33,074 bases of DNA, taken from an uncultured Acidobacteriota bacterium (GTDB taxonomy: Bacteria > Acidobacteriota > Blastocatellia > Pyrinomonadales > Pyrinomonadaceae). The DNA lies in NCBI GenBank assembly GCA_902826795.1, contig CADEGD010000007.1:77258-110331 (forward strand), in the 5' to 3' direction. Shown piece by piece: positions 16,737-24,794 of this stretch. The notes beneath the pieces are model-generated. The model did not search any database. It was not told the origin of the DNA and saw nothing but the letters and a program-made list of their open reading frames with translations. The stretch's first letter is position 1, and each line of letters starts with the position of its first letter. Made by a program: the position numbers and the translations under genes.

Positions 16737-17687
16737 ATGGCTCTCTCTTGGGTACCTTGGCAAAACGATCAGCAGGTGCAGCGGGCTGAAAACAGCAGTC
16801 CTTCGATGAAACCCGGCACCTCAGGACAGCACGTGCACTTACTACAGGCTGCCTTGATCCTACAGGGATTCGACGTTCCTCACCATGGAGTAACGGGCAG
16901 GCCGCCTCGACAGAACAACAATTATCTAAAAGAAACTCAGGCGGCGGTTCGCCAATGCGAGGCTCAATCAGGTCTAACGGTCGATGAGGGGATAGCCGGT
17001 CAACAGGTGGTGAAAAAGCTTGATCTGGATAACATGCTGCTTTACACCTCGCACGCCGGAGAGTTCGGAGCCGCACTTGCGCGAACTGACGTCCCTCTTG
17101 CTATTAGTAAGGTGACGTCAGCACTAATGGCTCTGGCGTTTATCGATCAGAGTTCGGTCAAACAACTTGTGGAAGACGCTCTCCGAATACACTTTCGCCT
17201 GCTCCCACCAGGAAGCTCGGGCGATGGCATCCGTCGTGTTCGTACACAGGCCGACATCGACCGCATAACGCAGACGTATCAAAGCATAGCGGCGGTTTTT
17301 CAGACAAGCGGAACTTCGTTCCTAGACGGTATCCCGGTTAACGGTGTAAAGATCGCCGCGGAAGCGAATACTAACTCCCGACAAATACTTTTCGGCCCTG
17401 CATTTAGAAGCTTCAGCCTTAATAACGATCTAACCGGCGGGCGAATCGGCCCAAACTCTCGAGCGGCGATCCTGATCCACGAGGGCATGCATTCGGTCGA
17501 CGCGAGCAACACCTCCGGGAACAACGACACCACTCATTTCTCGGAGTTCACTCCCCAATATGACTCTCAGCCAGCGGATCGATCTTTGTTTAACCCGAGC
17601 AGCTATGCAAGTTTCGCGGCACATATAGCTAACAATGGCGACCCGAACCCTCGGTTCGGATTAGGCGAAACTTCCAGACAGCTATAG
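16737..17687 (+). CDS. Peptidoglycan-binding, aspzincin-like metallopeptidase
   Basis: The 316 residues have two parts. Residues about 25-105 form a PG_binding_1-like domain (PGTSGQHVHLLQAALILQGF ... LKETQAAVRQCEAQSGLTVD). The C-terminal domain contains the zinc motif HEGMH (248-252) in AAILIHEGMHSVDAS, then a YDSQPADRSLF...NPSSYASFAAHI stretch resembling the GTxD and NADxYA segments of M35/lysine-specific aspzincins. No signal peptide is visible (start MALSWVPWQNDQQ), unexpected for a wall-binding protease; it may leave by another route or be a cargo or toxin. The ATG at 16737 is chosen for its ideal AAAGGAGG eight bases upstream. A terminator follows. Confidence 0.8.
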   Translation: MALSWVPWQNDQQVQRAENSSPSMKPGTSGQHVHLLQAALILQGFDVPHHGVTGRPPRQNNNYLKETQAAVRQCEAQSGLTVDEGIAGQQVVKKLDLDNMLLYTSHAGEFGAALARTDVPLAISKVTSALMALAFIDQSSVKQLVEDALRIHFRLLPPGSSGDGIRRVRTQADIDRITQTYQSIAAVFQTSGTSFLDGIPVNGVKIAAEANTNSRQILFGPAFRSFSLNNDLTGGRIGPNSRAAILIHEGMHSVDASNTSGNNDTTHFSEFTPQYDSQPADRSLFNPSSYASFAAHIANNGDPNPRFGLGETSRQL

Positions 17688-17711
17688 ACAGCTGACGAGT
17701 CACGTTGCTAA

Positions 17712-17741
17712 GGGGCGGAGCGGAACCTCCGCTCCTTTCTT
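17712..17741 (+). terminator. Rho-independent terminator
   Basis: GGGGCGGAG (17712-17720) pairs with CTCCGCTCC (17727-17735), one G-U pair, loop CGGAAC, followed by TTTCTT. It ends the metallopeptidase gene at the convergent junction. Confidence 0.85.
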
Positions 17742-17749
17742 AGACAATG

Positions 17750-20700
17750 CTATCTAGCAACTGCAACTTCGCCCTTCTTAAATAGGCGATCGAGCCACAG
17801 GTTTGTAAGCTTCTCTTGAACGCTGTTGGCTTTCAGGCGGTCATTGAGGTTTTTGAAATCAACGAAATCGAGGTGCTGATCCTGATTGAAGCACGAGAAC
17901 ACAAAGAACTCTTCGCCGGTGTGCGGATTGACATGACGCTGTAGGCACTGAGCACAGACCTCTTTCATCATGCACTGCATCGGCGAATTGATCGACCCGA
18001 TCGCGACGTGCTGCTGTTTGAGATAGGGCTTGAGCGTCGTATGGCGAGCTTCGCGAACGCCGTTCATCATCCTGTCCGAACCAATTGCGATGATGCGGTC
18101 GACTTTTTTCAGTTCGACGGTCTTCGGGCCGAGTTTGCCTTCTGCGTAAGCGATCATCGCCTGGACGATGTTGCCGCGGAAGTGAGCATCCTGAGCGCGG
18201 GCTGGTTCGATCTCGACACCGAAATCCGTCGCCCACACGATCTCGTCCGTCGCTTTCTCTATCTCTTCACGCTTGAAAAGATCCGCACCGTTCTTGTATC
18301 CGGCAAAGTAAATGACCTTGTTGTTATTTTCGCGCAGAGCCTTCGCGATCGAGAACAAGACGGCATTGCCGAGCCCGCCACCTGCGAGCAATACGGTCTC
18401 GTTTTCCGGGATCTCGGTTGGCGTTCCGGTTGGGCCCATGACAAGCACTTCCTCGCCTTCTTTGAGCAGCGAACACAACCGCGACGAGGTTCCCATCTCG
18501 AGCACGATCATTGACAGCAATCCCTTCTCTTCGTCGACCCAAGCACCGGTTAACGCAAGTCCCTCCATCACGAGCCGCGTGCCTTCAACGATCGGTGCGG
18601 AGGTCTCGAAATTCTGCAGGCGGTAAAACTGTCCCGGCTCAAACTTTCTCGCCTGTAGCGGAGCCTTGACGATCACATCGACAATTGTCGGCGTCAGCCG
18701 GTCGACCTTTACGACGTACGCTCGCAGCTGTTCGTCGAGTGTCGCTTCCAGGTTGTCGAAGATCTCGTCCCGGATCTCCTGAGGCAGCGAACCTTGCCTT
18801 GCCAGGTCCTCAGCAAAAATATCGACGACGTGCGAGTAGCCGTGCTTTGCCGAAGCCATAGCTTTCACAACGTTCCCGGCATATTTCGGATGATTATCGC
18901 CGTAGTATGAGATGAACTTGCCGTTGTGCTCGTACGAGGTGAAGAATCCGGTCTCGCCTTTCGCGGCTTCGACGACGTGCAGTTTTCCATTACCGTTTCG
19001 CTCGACCTTGAACGGCTGGAAGAACTGTCGCCACTCGTCCATCTTGAACGTACCCGGTTTTTCCTTCTCATAGATCACGTTCGGCGAGGTTCCGGCGGCG
19101 ACGCAAACCGTTCGTGCGGCGAATTCGTGTATCTCGCTGGTGTTCTCAAACTTGCCGGTTTCAGCGACGTAATCAAGCCGTTCGAATTTCAACGCCTTCA
19201 CCGCATTGAACTCATCCGAAACAGCCTCGGTCGGCGACATGCATTCGATAAAGTTAATGCCTTCCTCGAGAGCCTTCTGAACTTCCTCGTGATTTAACCG
19301 ATACGCGGGCGAATCCTGCAATCGCTTGCGGTAGATGAGTGACACGCCGCCCCACGACCGCACAAGCGGCACGAAATTCGGCAGCTCACCGGCGGCTTCG
19401 GCACGCGCACGTTCGGCGCGGATCGCACGTCCATGATCCAAAAATTCACGGATCGTCATTAGCTCTTCCGGATCGAACTGCTTCATCACGTGCGTCTCGC
19501 CGAACTCGGCGACCACGTCCTCGAACTTGTGCAGCATCTTCTCAACCTGCACCGGATAATAGGCGAATATTTCGGTCGCGGTGTCAATGCCCGTTAGGCC
19601 GCCGCCGATAACAACGGCTGGCAGGCGGACTTGCAGATTCGAAAGCGTATCCTTTTTGAATGCTCCCGTCAGCTGCAGTGCCATCAGGAAGTCGCTTGCC
19701 TGACGGATTCCGCGGATGAGGTTGTTCTTCATCGGTACGATCGTCGGGCGACCGGCGCCGGTCGCGATCGCGATGTGGTCAAACCCATATGACCACGCAT
19801 CTTCGATCGTCAGCGTTCCGCCGAATCGCACGCCGCCGTAGGCACGAAAACGCTTGCGACGCTGAAGCATCAACTGCACCATCGTCAGGAAGTTCTTATC
19901 CCAGCGGACGGTGATGCCGTATTCCGAAACGCCGCCGAATCCCGAAAGAATTCGTTCATCGAGCTCTTCGGTGATGTCGTTGATACCTTTGATCGGTTTA
20001 GGGCAGGTCTTGCCCAGCTTTCCAGTCCACTCCGTCGGAAGTGGCTCGATCTTCAACCCATCTACGCCGACCACGCCGAAACCTTCATTCAGCAGATATT
20101 GCGAGAGCGTATATCCAGCCGGCCCAAGCCCGACGACCATCACGTTCTTTCCGTTATAGGGAAGCTGATAAGGCCGCTTCGCGTTCAGCGGATTCCAACG
20201 TGTCAGAAGGCTGTAGATCTCGAATCCGAAGGGAAGTTGAAGGACATCCGTTAGAGTTGCGGTCTCGGCGAGCGGAATGTTGACGGGCTCCTGCTTTTGA
20301 AAGATGCAGCCTTTCATGCAGTCGTTACAGATGCGATGACCGGTGCCGGCGCACATCGGATTGTCGATCGTAACTAGCGCGAGCGAGCCGATCGGGTCGC
20401 CCTGTTTTTTTAGCAGGTGCATCTCCGAGATCTTTTCGTCGAGTGGGCAGCCTTCGGTCTTGATCCCAAGCGGATTGCGCTTGACCGAGCCGTCCTTCTC
20501 GAACATTCCGGTCGAACATGCATCCTTGTCGCGCTCGTGACAGATCATGCAGTAATCGATCTCGTAAAGCGCGTCGCGCATCGTGCCGCGGTCGTCGGTG
20601 AGTTTGAATCCGACTCGCCGCCGCATGTCGTGATCATGCCCTCGCATTATGTTGTGCAGCTTCGGCTCGGGATGAATAAGGTGGACGAGGTTCTGGTAAT

Positions 20701-21460
20701 CGAGAGCGTGCGGAACCTTGAACGCCGCAAACTTCTTATCTTTTTTGTAGAAATGAAGTGCCGACCACTTCTCAAAGATCGTAAGCGCCGCTTTGATTTG
20801 AAGAATGTCTCCGGCCGCGTCGATCGCCAAGATGGCTTCGTTGAACAGTTTCCCGAATGGCCGCTCGGTGAGCTTTTCGTATCCTTTCTTTACCAGATCG
20901 ATGGTCTTTTGTGTCGCGTCGGACGCAGTTTCGTTCTTTGCGAGATCTTCCTCAGCATCGGCAAGCGAAGTCGTAATAGTTGCTATGGCCAGCTCTTCGT
21001 CAAAAACGAGTGTGTCGTCAAAGGCTTTGTTTCGAAACTCGCGAACAGCTTCCTCAAGCTCGATCTCATTGAGTTCGGCAACCGCCGAAAGATCTTCGAG
21101 CGATTTGTAAGTCTTTGTCGCTCTTCGCTGAACGAAAAACTTGTATTTCCAAACCGGATTTTGTTCAAGGATCGTTCGCTCAAGTTCGTCCCGCTCGCGC
21201 GTTATCTTGAACATCCGGCCGACAAAGTCTGACAGAAAAGGTGCGGCGTCAGTCAGGATCTTCGACTCGACCTTCTTTTCATAGCCCGAACCCACGGAGC
21301 CGATGTATTTCTTCAACGCATCGCCGAGCACCGGTTCTTTCTCGTCGACTTCCGCGTAAAACTTTTCAGCAAGCTCCTTTAGCTTTACTGCATCGAATAG
21401 GTCGGAATACCTAAAACCGTTAATGCCGAGGTCGAAATCGAATTCGTTCACCATATTCAC
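17750..21460 (-). CDS. Giant fused flavin / Fe-S NAD(P)-dependent oxidoreductase (GltD/NfnB-like plus PyrK/NfnA-like)
   Basis: A single 1236-residue protein. Residues 1-290 are mostly helical and unrecognised. A cysteine-rich zone follows (Cys304, 307, 315, 338, 370, 378, 381, 385) that could hold two [4Fe-4S] clusters as in the GltD N-terminus. A GltD/NfnB-like FAD/NAD(P) module comes next, with GLGPAG (444-449) and VVIGGGLTGIDTATEIF (617-632). From about 910 comes a ferredoxin-reductase module like PyrK/NfnA: FEPGQFYRLQ, LLAGGGLGNAV and terminal Cys1163, 1169, 1172 and 1190, the [2Fe-2S] pattern. NfnAB couples NADH, NADPH and ferredoxin by electron bifurcation; a similar role is inferred. 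The frame starts GTG-AAT-ATG; the ATG at 21454 with GGCGAG upstream may be the true start. Monocistronic. Confidence 0.9.
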   Translation of the reverse strand: MNMVNEFDFDLGINGFRYSDLFDAVKLKELAEKFYAEVDEKEPVLGDALKKYIGSVGSGYEKKVESKILTDAAPFLSDFVGRMFKITRERDELERTILEQNPVWKYKFFVQRRATKTYKSLEDLSAVAELNEIELEEAVREFRNKAFDDTLVFDEELAIATITTSLADAEEDLAKNETASDATQKTIDLVKKGYEKLTERPFGKLFNEAILAIDAAGDILQIKAALTIFEKWSALHFYKKDKKFAAFKVPHALDYQNLVHLIHPEPKLHNIMRGHDHDMRRRVGFKLTDDRGTMRDALYEIDYCMICHERDKDACSTGMFEKDGSVKRNPLGIKTEGCPLDEKISEMHLLKKQGDPIGSLALVTIDNPMCAGTGHRICNDCMKGCIFQKQEPVNIPLAETATLTDVLQLPFGFEIYSLLTRWNPLNAKRPYQLPYNGKNVMVVGLGPAGYTLSQYLLNEGFGVVGVDGLKIEPLPTEWTGKLGKTCPKPIKGINDITEELDERILSGFGGVSEYGITVRWDKNFLTMVQLMLQRRKRFRAYGGVRFGGTLTIEDAWSYGFDHIAIATGAGRPTIVPMKNNLIRGIRQASDFLMALQLTGAFKKDTLSNLQVRLPAVVIGGGLTGIDTATEIFAYYPVQVEKMLHKFEDVVAEFGETHVMKQFDPEELMTIREFLDHGRAIRAERARAEAAGELPNFVPLVRSWGGVSLIYRKRLQDSPAYRLNHEEVQKALEEGINFIECMSPTEAVSDEFNAVKALKFERLDYVAETGKFENTSEIHEFAARTVCVAAGTSPNVIYEKEKPGTFKMDEWRQFFQPFKVERNGNGKLHVVEAAKGETGFFTSYEHNGKFISYYGDNHPKYAGNVVKAMASAKHGYSHVVDIFAEDLARQGSLPQEIRDEIFDNLEATLDEQLRAYVVKVDRLTPTIVDVIVKAPLQARKFEPGQFYRLQNFETSAPIVEGTRLVMEGLALTGAWVDEEKGLLSMIVLEMGTSSRLCSLLKEGEEVLVMGPTGTPTEIPENETVLLAGGGLGNAVLFSIAKALRENNNKVIYFAGYKNGADLFKREEIEKATDEIVWATDFGVEIEPARAQDAHFRGNIVQAMIAYAEGKLGPKTVELKKVDRIIAIGSDRMMNGVREARHTTLKPYLKQQHVAIGSINSPMQCMMKEVCAQCLQRHVNPHTGEEFFVFSCFNQDQHLDFVDFKNLNDRLKANSVQEKLTNLWLDRLFKKGEVAVAR

Positions 21461-21651
21461 TCGCCGTTTTACGGAAAGCCAAAAGAAATAGGCGTATTAC
21501 TCCGTAATTTACGTGCTCGAAAGCAAACTTTAATAATACCTTACGCCGAAAACCGGAACAATGCCTGGTTTTGGCGAACGGTTTTGCGGTTTCGCAAAGC
21601 GTAATAAAATCAGCTATTTAGCGGAATTTCCGTGAAATCCGGTGCGGGCTG
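21461..21651. other. Divergent intergenic region
   Basis: Upstream region for both the leftward oxidoreductase and the rightward kinase. It contains the palindrome CGGAATTTCCG (21622-21632). No convincing minus-strand promoter could be fixed. Confidence 0.4.
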
Positions 21652-21660
21652 TGATATAAA
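21652..21660 (+). promoter_or_regulatory. Candidate extended -10 for the tyrosine kinase gene
   Basis: TGATATAAA gives an extended -10 (TG-N-TATAAA). The upstream GTGAAA at 21632-21637 is a weak -35 with a 17-base spacer. It leaves a leader of roughly 50 bases. Confidence 0.5.
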
Positions 21661-21696
21661 TCAGGTTTGCGCGTTTTCTTAACTAGATAAGGACCA

Positions 21697-21738
21697 ATGC
21701 ATCTCCCGCTAGCAGTATGGAACAGGACCAGCGTTTAA
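21697..21738 (+). CDS. Possible 13-residue leader peptide overlapping the kinase start
   Basis: An ATG at 21697, preceded by AAGGA, opens a 13-residue frame (MHLPLAVWNRTSV) that ends with TAA inside the kinase gene. The kinase ATG at 21717 has no Shine-Dalgarno of its own. Translation through the leader could reload ribosomes at the kinase start. The role is inferred from spacing only. Confidence 0.35.
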   Translation: MHLPLAVWNRTSV

Positions 21739-24215
21739 CACCTCTGCCGAAGGGCGCGTCGCTCAGCCCGGCAGTTCCGGCGAATTATCCGCCCGCATAT
21801 TCTTCTTATTTCGACGACGAATCGCTCGAGGGCAAGATCTCTATAAAGCAGTATTTGAACGTCGTTTACAAACGTTTGCCGCTGATCCTCGCCTTGGCAA
21901 TATTGGTCACCGCTGCCGCGGCTTTCTATATGTATCGGCAGAAGGACATCTATCAGTCGAGCGTTCAGATCATTATCGAACCTCGCCGACCGAAGATGAC
22001 CTCGAAAGATTCGATCAACATCAATTTCGGTCAAGACGCAAATTACCTTCAAACGCAATTGCAGCTCTTGCAGGGCTTCGAGTTAAAGAACGCTGCCGTC
22101 ATCGACCTCGGACTACACCGCCAGCCAGGCCTTTTCGATGACGAGTCGCGCGGAATCGGCGATATTCTGAGATCGATCTTCGCAAGTGATAATAAACCCG
22201 AGCCTGGCAACGCGTCATTGCCGGTGATCTCGGAGACGGCGACAACCGATGGCGATCAGCAGGCTCAGCTAACCGCCGAAGAAGAAGCACGGGCTTCCTC
22301 TATCGCCAACCGATTCGCGGTCGATGTCGTTCAGGTAGAGCGAACTAACATCGTAAACCTGAGCGTTCGCGGACAAGATCGCGAACTGCTTCCGAAGGTT
22401 TCCCTCGCAATGGCGCGCGTTTTTCGCAAGAACGACGCGGACCGCGAAATGGCCGGCGCGCGCAAAGCCGTTCAGGACCTTGATAAGTCGATCGAAGAAC
22501 TGCAGAACACCATCAACGATCAGGACATGCAGATGATCGCGGCGATGAAGGATCAGGACCTGTCGCTCGCCGACAAGGGCCAGGACCTTGCCGCCTCGCG
22601 CTTGGGTTCGATGAGCTCAACTTATCTCAAACTTGTAGACGATCGCCGAAATCTCGAGACGAGGTACAACACCGCGGTCGCGGCAAACGCTCGGGGCGAA
22701 GGTGCAAGTATTGACGAAGTTCTAAAAAGCCCTGTCTACCTTGAAGCTTTCCGTCAAAATACTGAGCGGCGAACCAAGCTACAAGATGACATTCGAAACT
22801 TGGACAAGCAGATCCAGACGGCGGAAACCGAAAAGGCCGAGCTGCTCGTTAGATATACCGAAGAATATCCCGACGTAAAAAAGCTTGAAGAGCGGATCGG
22901 CTCGCTGAAGGCCACCAAGGTGACGATGGAAAAAGACGTTACCAAGCTTATTGATGAAGGAAAGAAAGCGGTCGATAAGGATGCGGTCGCCGGAGCCCTC
23001 GTTTCGTTAAAAGCTCAGCTTGATTCGAAGAGGCGCGAAGAAGGTCAAGCTCTTGCGGCCTACGAGCAGGAATATTCGAAAGCCAACGTTCAGGGACAGG
23101 CGCTTACAAATCTGACCACGCTTAAGCGACAGATCGAAACCAATCGCACTCTGCTTGATACCTACATTCAACGGCAGAAAGAGCAGGAACTTACGATCGC
23201 CAACACCGAGCCGGACAACATTAAGGTCCCGGCTGAAGCGAGTGGCGCGGTTGCCGTGGGGCCGCAGCGTTTCCGCAACATTATGCTTGCGTTTATGCTT
23301 TCGCTTGTTGCGGGAATCGGGCTTGCGTTTCTGATGGATTATCTTGACGATTCAGTTAAGACCTCGGATGACATCAGCCGCCACCTCGGCCTGCCGACTC
23401 TCGCACTCATACCGCACTATTCGGTTGGCAGCAATCGGAAACTGCTTGGAGCAGCCAACGGCGGGGCTGGGCCGTCGACGTCGCTGATTACTCTTGAAGA
23501 ACGTCAGTCGCCGATGGCCGAAGCTTATCGCCATTTGCGTACGTCGCTTCTATTTTCTTCCGCCGGCAAACCACCGCAATCGATCCTCGTTACGTCGTCT
23601 CAGCCGTCCGAAGGTAAGACAACGACGGCCGTTAACACTGCGATCACTCTCGCTCAATCTGACGCGGAAGTCGTTATCATCGACTGCGACCTTCGGCGTC
23701 CACGGCTTCACAATTACTTCGATCTCGAGAATACGAAAGGGCTAACTAATTATCTTTCGGGCGAGAGGAATACGGATAATCTCATCAAGCAATGCCGCGA
23801 CCTGCCAAAGCTTAAGGTGATCACGAGCGGGCCAATTCCGCCCAATCCAACCGAGCTGCTTTCGTCGAACGAGATGCGGAATCTGCTTCAGTTTCTTCGC
23901 GGCCGATACAAACACGTCGTTATCGACTCGCCGCCCGCGATATCGTTCACTGATGCGGCTATCCTTTCAACGCAGGTAGATGGCGTCGTTCTTGTCGCAA
24001 TGGCAAATAAATCGTCGATCCACCTGATGCGCCGCTTCAAGCAACGTCTCAGCACTATAGGAGCCCGAATCTACGGTGTCGTGCTCAACGGCCTAAAGTC
24101 AGGCTCGATCGAATACGATTACTACGGCACCGGCTACTACGATTACTACAAGTCTGCCGACGACGATTCGACCACGCCGGTTATGGAATCGGCCTCAATC
24201 AACGCAAAACATTGA
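21717..24215 (+). CDS. Polysaccharide co-polymerase with tyrosine autokinase (Wzc-like BY-kinase)
   Basis: An inner-membrane protein of 832 residues controlling exopolysaccharide or capsule chain length and export. It has a cytoplasmic lead, a Wzz-type domain with transmembrane helix 1 (about 54-72), a long periplasmic coiled coil (about 230-490) and helix 2 (about 522-541). The cytoplasmic kinase follows: Walker A SSQPSEGKTTT (about 625-635), Walker A' VVIIDCDLRRPRLH and Walker B HVVIDSPP. The tail has a tyrosine cluster, YDYYGTGYYDYY (about 802-813), the autophosphorylation site. The Walker A Ser-Glu-Gly variant replaces the common Gly-Glu-Gly. No other polysaccharide genes are in the window. 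A terminator follows at once. Confidence 0.95.
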   Translation: MEQDQRLTPLPKGASLSPAVPANYPPAYSSYFDDESLEGKISIKQYLNVVYKRLPLILALAILVTAAAAFYMYRQKDIYQSSVQIIIEPRRPKMTSKDSININFGQDANYLQTQLQLLQGFELKNAAVIDLGLHRQPGLFDDESRGIGDILRSIFASDNKPEPGNASLPVISETATTDGDQQAQLTAEEEARASSIANRFAVDVVQVERTNIVNLSVRGQDRELLPKVSLAMARVFRKNDADREMAGARKAVQDLDKSIEELQNTINDQDMQMIAAMKDQDLSLADKGQDLAASRLGSMSSTYLKLVDDRRNLETRYNTAVAANARGEGASIDEVLKSPVYLEAFRQNTERRTKLQDDIRNLDKQIQTAETEKAELLVRYTEEYPDVKKLEERIGSLKATKVTMEKDVTKLIDEGKKAVDKDAVAGALVSLKAQLDSKRREEGQALAAYEQEYSKANVQGQALTNLTTLKRQIETNRTLLDTYIQRQKEQELTIANTEPDNIKVPAEASGAVAVGPQRFRNIMLAFMLSLVAGIGLAFLMDYLDDSVKTSDDISRHLGLPTLALIPHYSVGSNRKLLGAANGGAGPSTSLITLEERQSPMAEAYRHLRTSLLFSSAGKPPQSILVTSSQPSEGKTTTAVNTAITLAQSDAEVVIIDCDLRRPRLHNYFDLENTKGLTNYLSGERNTDNLIKQCRDLPKLKVITSGPIPPNPTELLSSNEMRNLLQFLRGRYKHVVIDSPPAISFTDAAILSTQVDGVVLVAMANKSSIHLMRRFKQRLSTIGARIYGVVLNGLKSGSIEYDYYGTGYYDYYKSADDDSTTPVMESASINAKH

Positions 24216-24222
24216 ATAGAAG

Positions 24223-24248
24223 AAAGGCTGTCGAGAGGCAGCCTTTTT
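24223..24248 (+). terminator. Rho-independent terminator
   Basis: AAAGGCTG (24223-24230) and CAGCCTTT (24239-24246) form a stem with loop TCGAGAGG. Five T (24244-24248) close it, 8 bases after the kinase stop. Confidence 0.9.
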
Positions 24249-24337
24249 AAGTTGTGCGAGTTTTAATCTGATCCTACTGCGGGAGGGTCTACGCGTAGTG
24301 TCTTGACCACGTTCGTATCAATTCAAGGTCAACTATT

Positions 24338-24721
24338 ATGAAAACAAGTTCGTCTTTTGCCCAATTCATGCTCGTTGTCGGATCCCTGATCTTCGCCGGA
24401 CTCGCCTGCGGAGGCGGCGCTCCTGTTCCCGAAAAGTATCAAGGCAATTGGGAGGCTTCGTTCGGCGGACAGGTCCATTCAACGATATACATGCACGCGG
24501 ACGGCAAAGCCGGATTCAAGATACCTGGCAAAGAGGTAACTGGCGGCGGAGCCGAGATGAACGAGAACGATAAGACCTTGACGATCTCGCTCATGGGCAT
24601 CAGCCACACGTGGAAGATCGTCGAGGAACCAAACACCAGAGGTGAGATGACGCTAAGTGATGCCACCGATCTCGGCCCGCTCGGTAAACTTGAGGGCAAA
24701 ACGGTATTCCGCAGGAAGTAG
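24338..24721 (+). CDS. Small putative lipoprotein
   Basis: A 127-residue protein with a lipoprotein signal peptide; the lipobox FAGLAC puts the acylated Cys at residue 24, followed by Gly-rich GGGAPVPEK. The mature domain (YQGNWEASFGGQVHSTIYMH ... GEMTLSDATDLGPLGKLEG) looks like a small beta-barrel, lipocalin-like domain of unknown role. AAGG nine bases upstream is the Shine-Dalgarno. Upstream lie the palindrome CTACGCGTAG (24289-24298) and an inverted repeat TTGACC/GGTCAA (24303-24308, 24327-24332), so regulation is possible. A strong terminator follows. Confidence 0.78.
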   Translation: MKTSSSFAQFMLVVGSLIFAGLACGGGAPVPEKYQGNWEASFGGQVHSTIYMHADGKAGFKIPGKEVTGGGAEMNENDKTLTISLMGISHTWKIVEEPNTRGEMTLSDATDLGPLGKLEGKTVFRRK

Positions 24722-24746
24722 GCTCGTTCCCATCCTGTTCGTGGAG

Positions 24747-24775
24747 CGGCGGCTTTCGGGCCGCCGGTCTTTTTT
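24747..24775 (+). terminator. Rho-independent terminator
   Basis: CGGCGGC (24747-24753) and GCCGCCG (24760-24766) form the stem with loop TTTCGG; six T at 24770-24775. It lies only 19 bases before the EttA start. Confidence 0.93.
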
Positions 24776-24794
24776 GTTAGGATTGGGTTTTCTT

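Noticed and set aside
20524..20553. CxxCH (CMICH) in the oxidoreductase as a haem c site
   Set aside because: The protein has no export signal and the motif lies in a run of cysteines typical of Fe-S cluster binding.
20417..21232. 271-codon plus-strand frame opposite the oxidoreductase
   Set aside because: Antisense shadow of a long, well-supported gene; no domain or start signal.
24657..24794. 46-codon N-terminal extension of EttA
   Set aside because: It runs through the upstream lipoprotein gene and a strong terminator, and EttA proteins start at the ATG at 24795.
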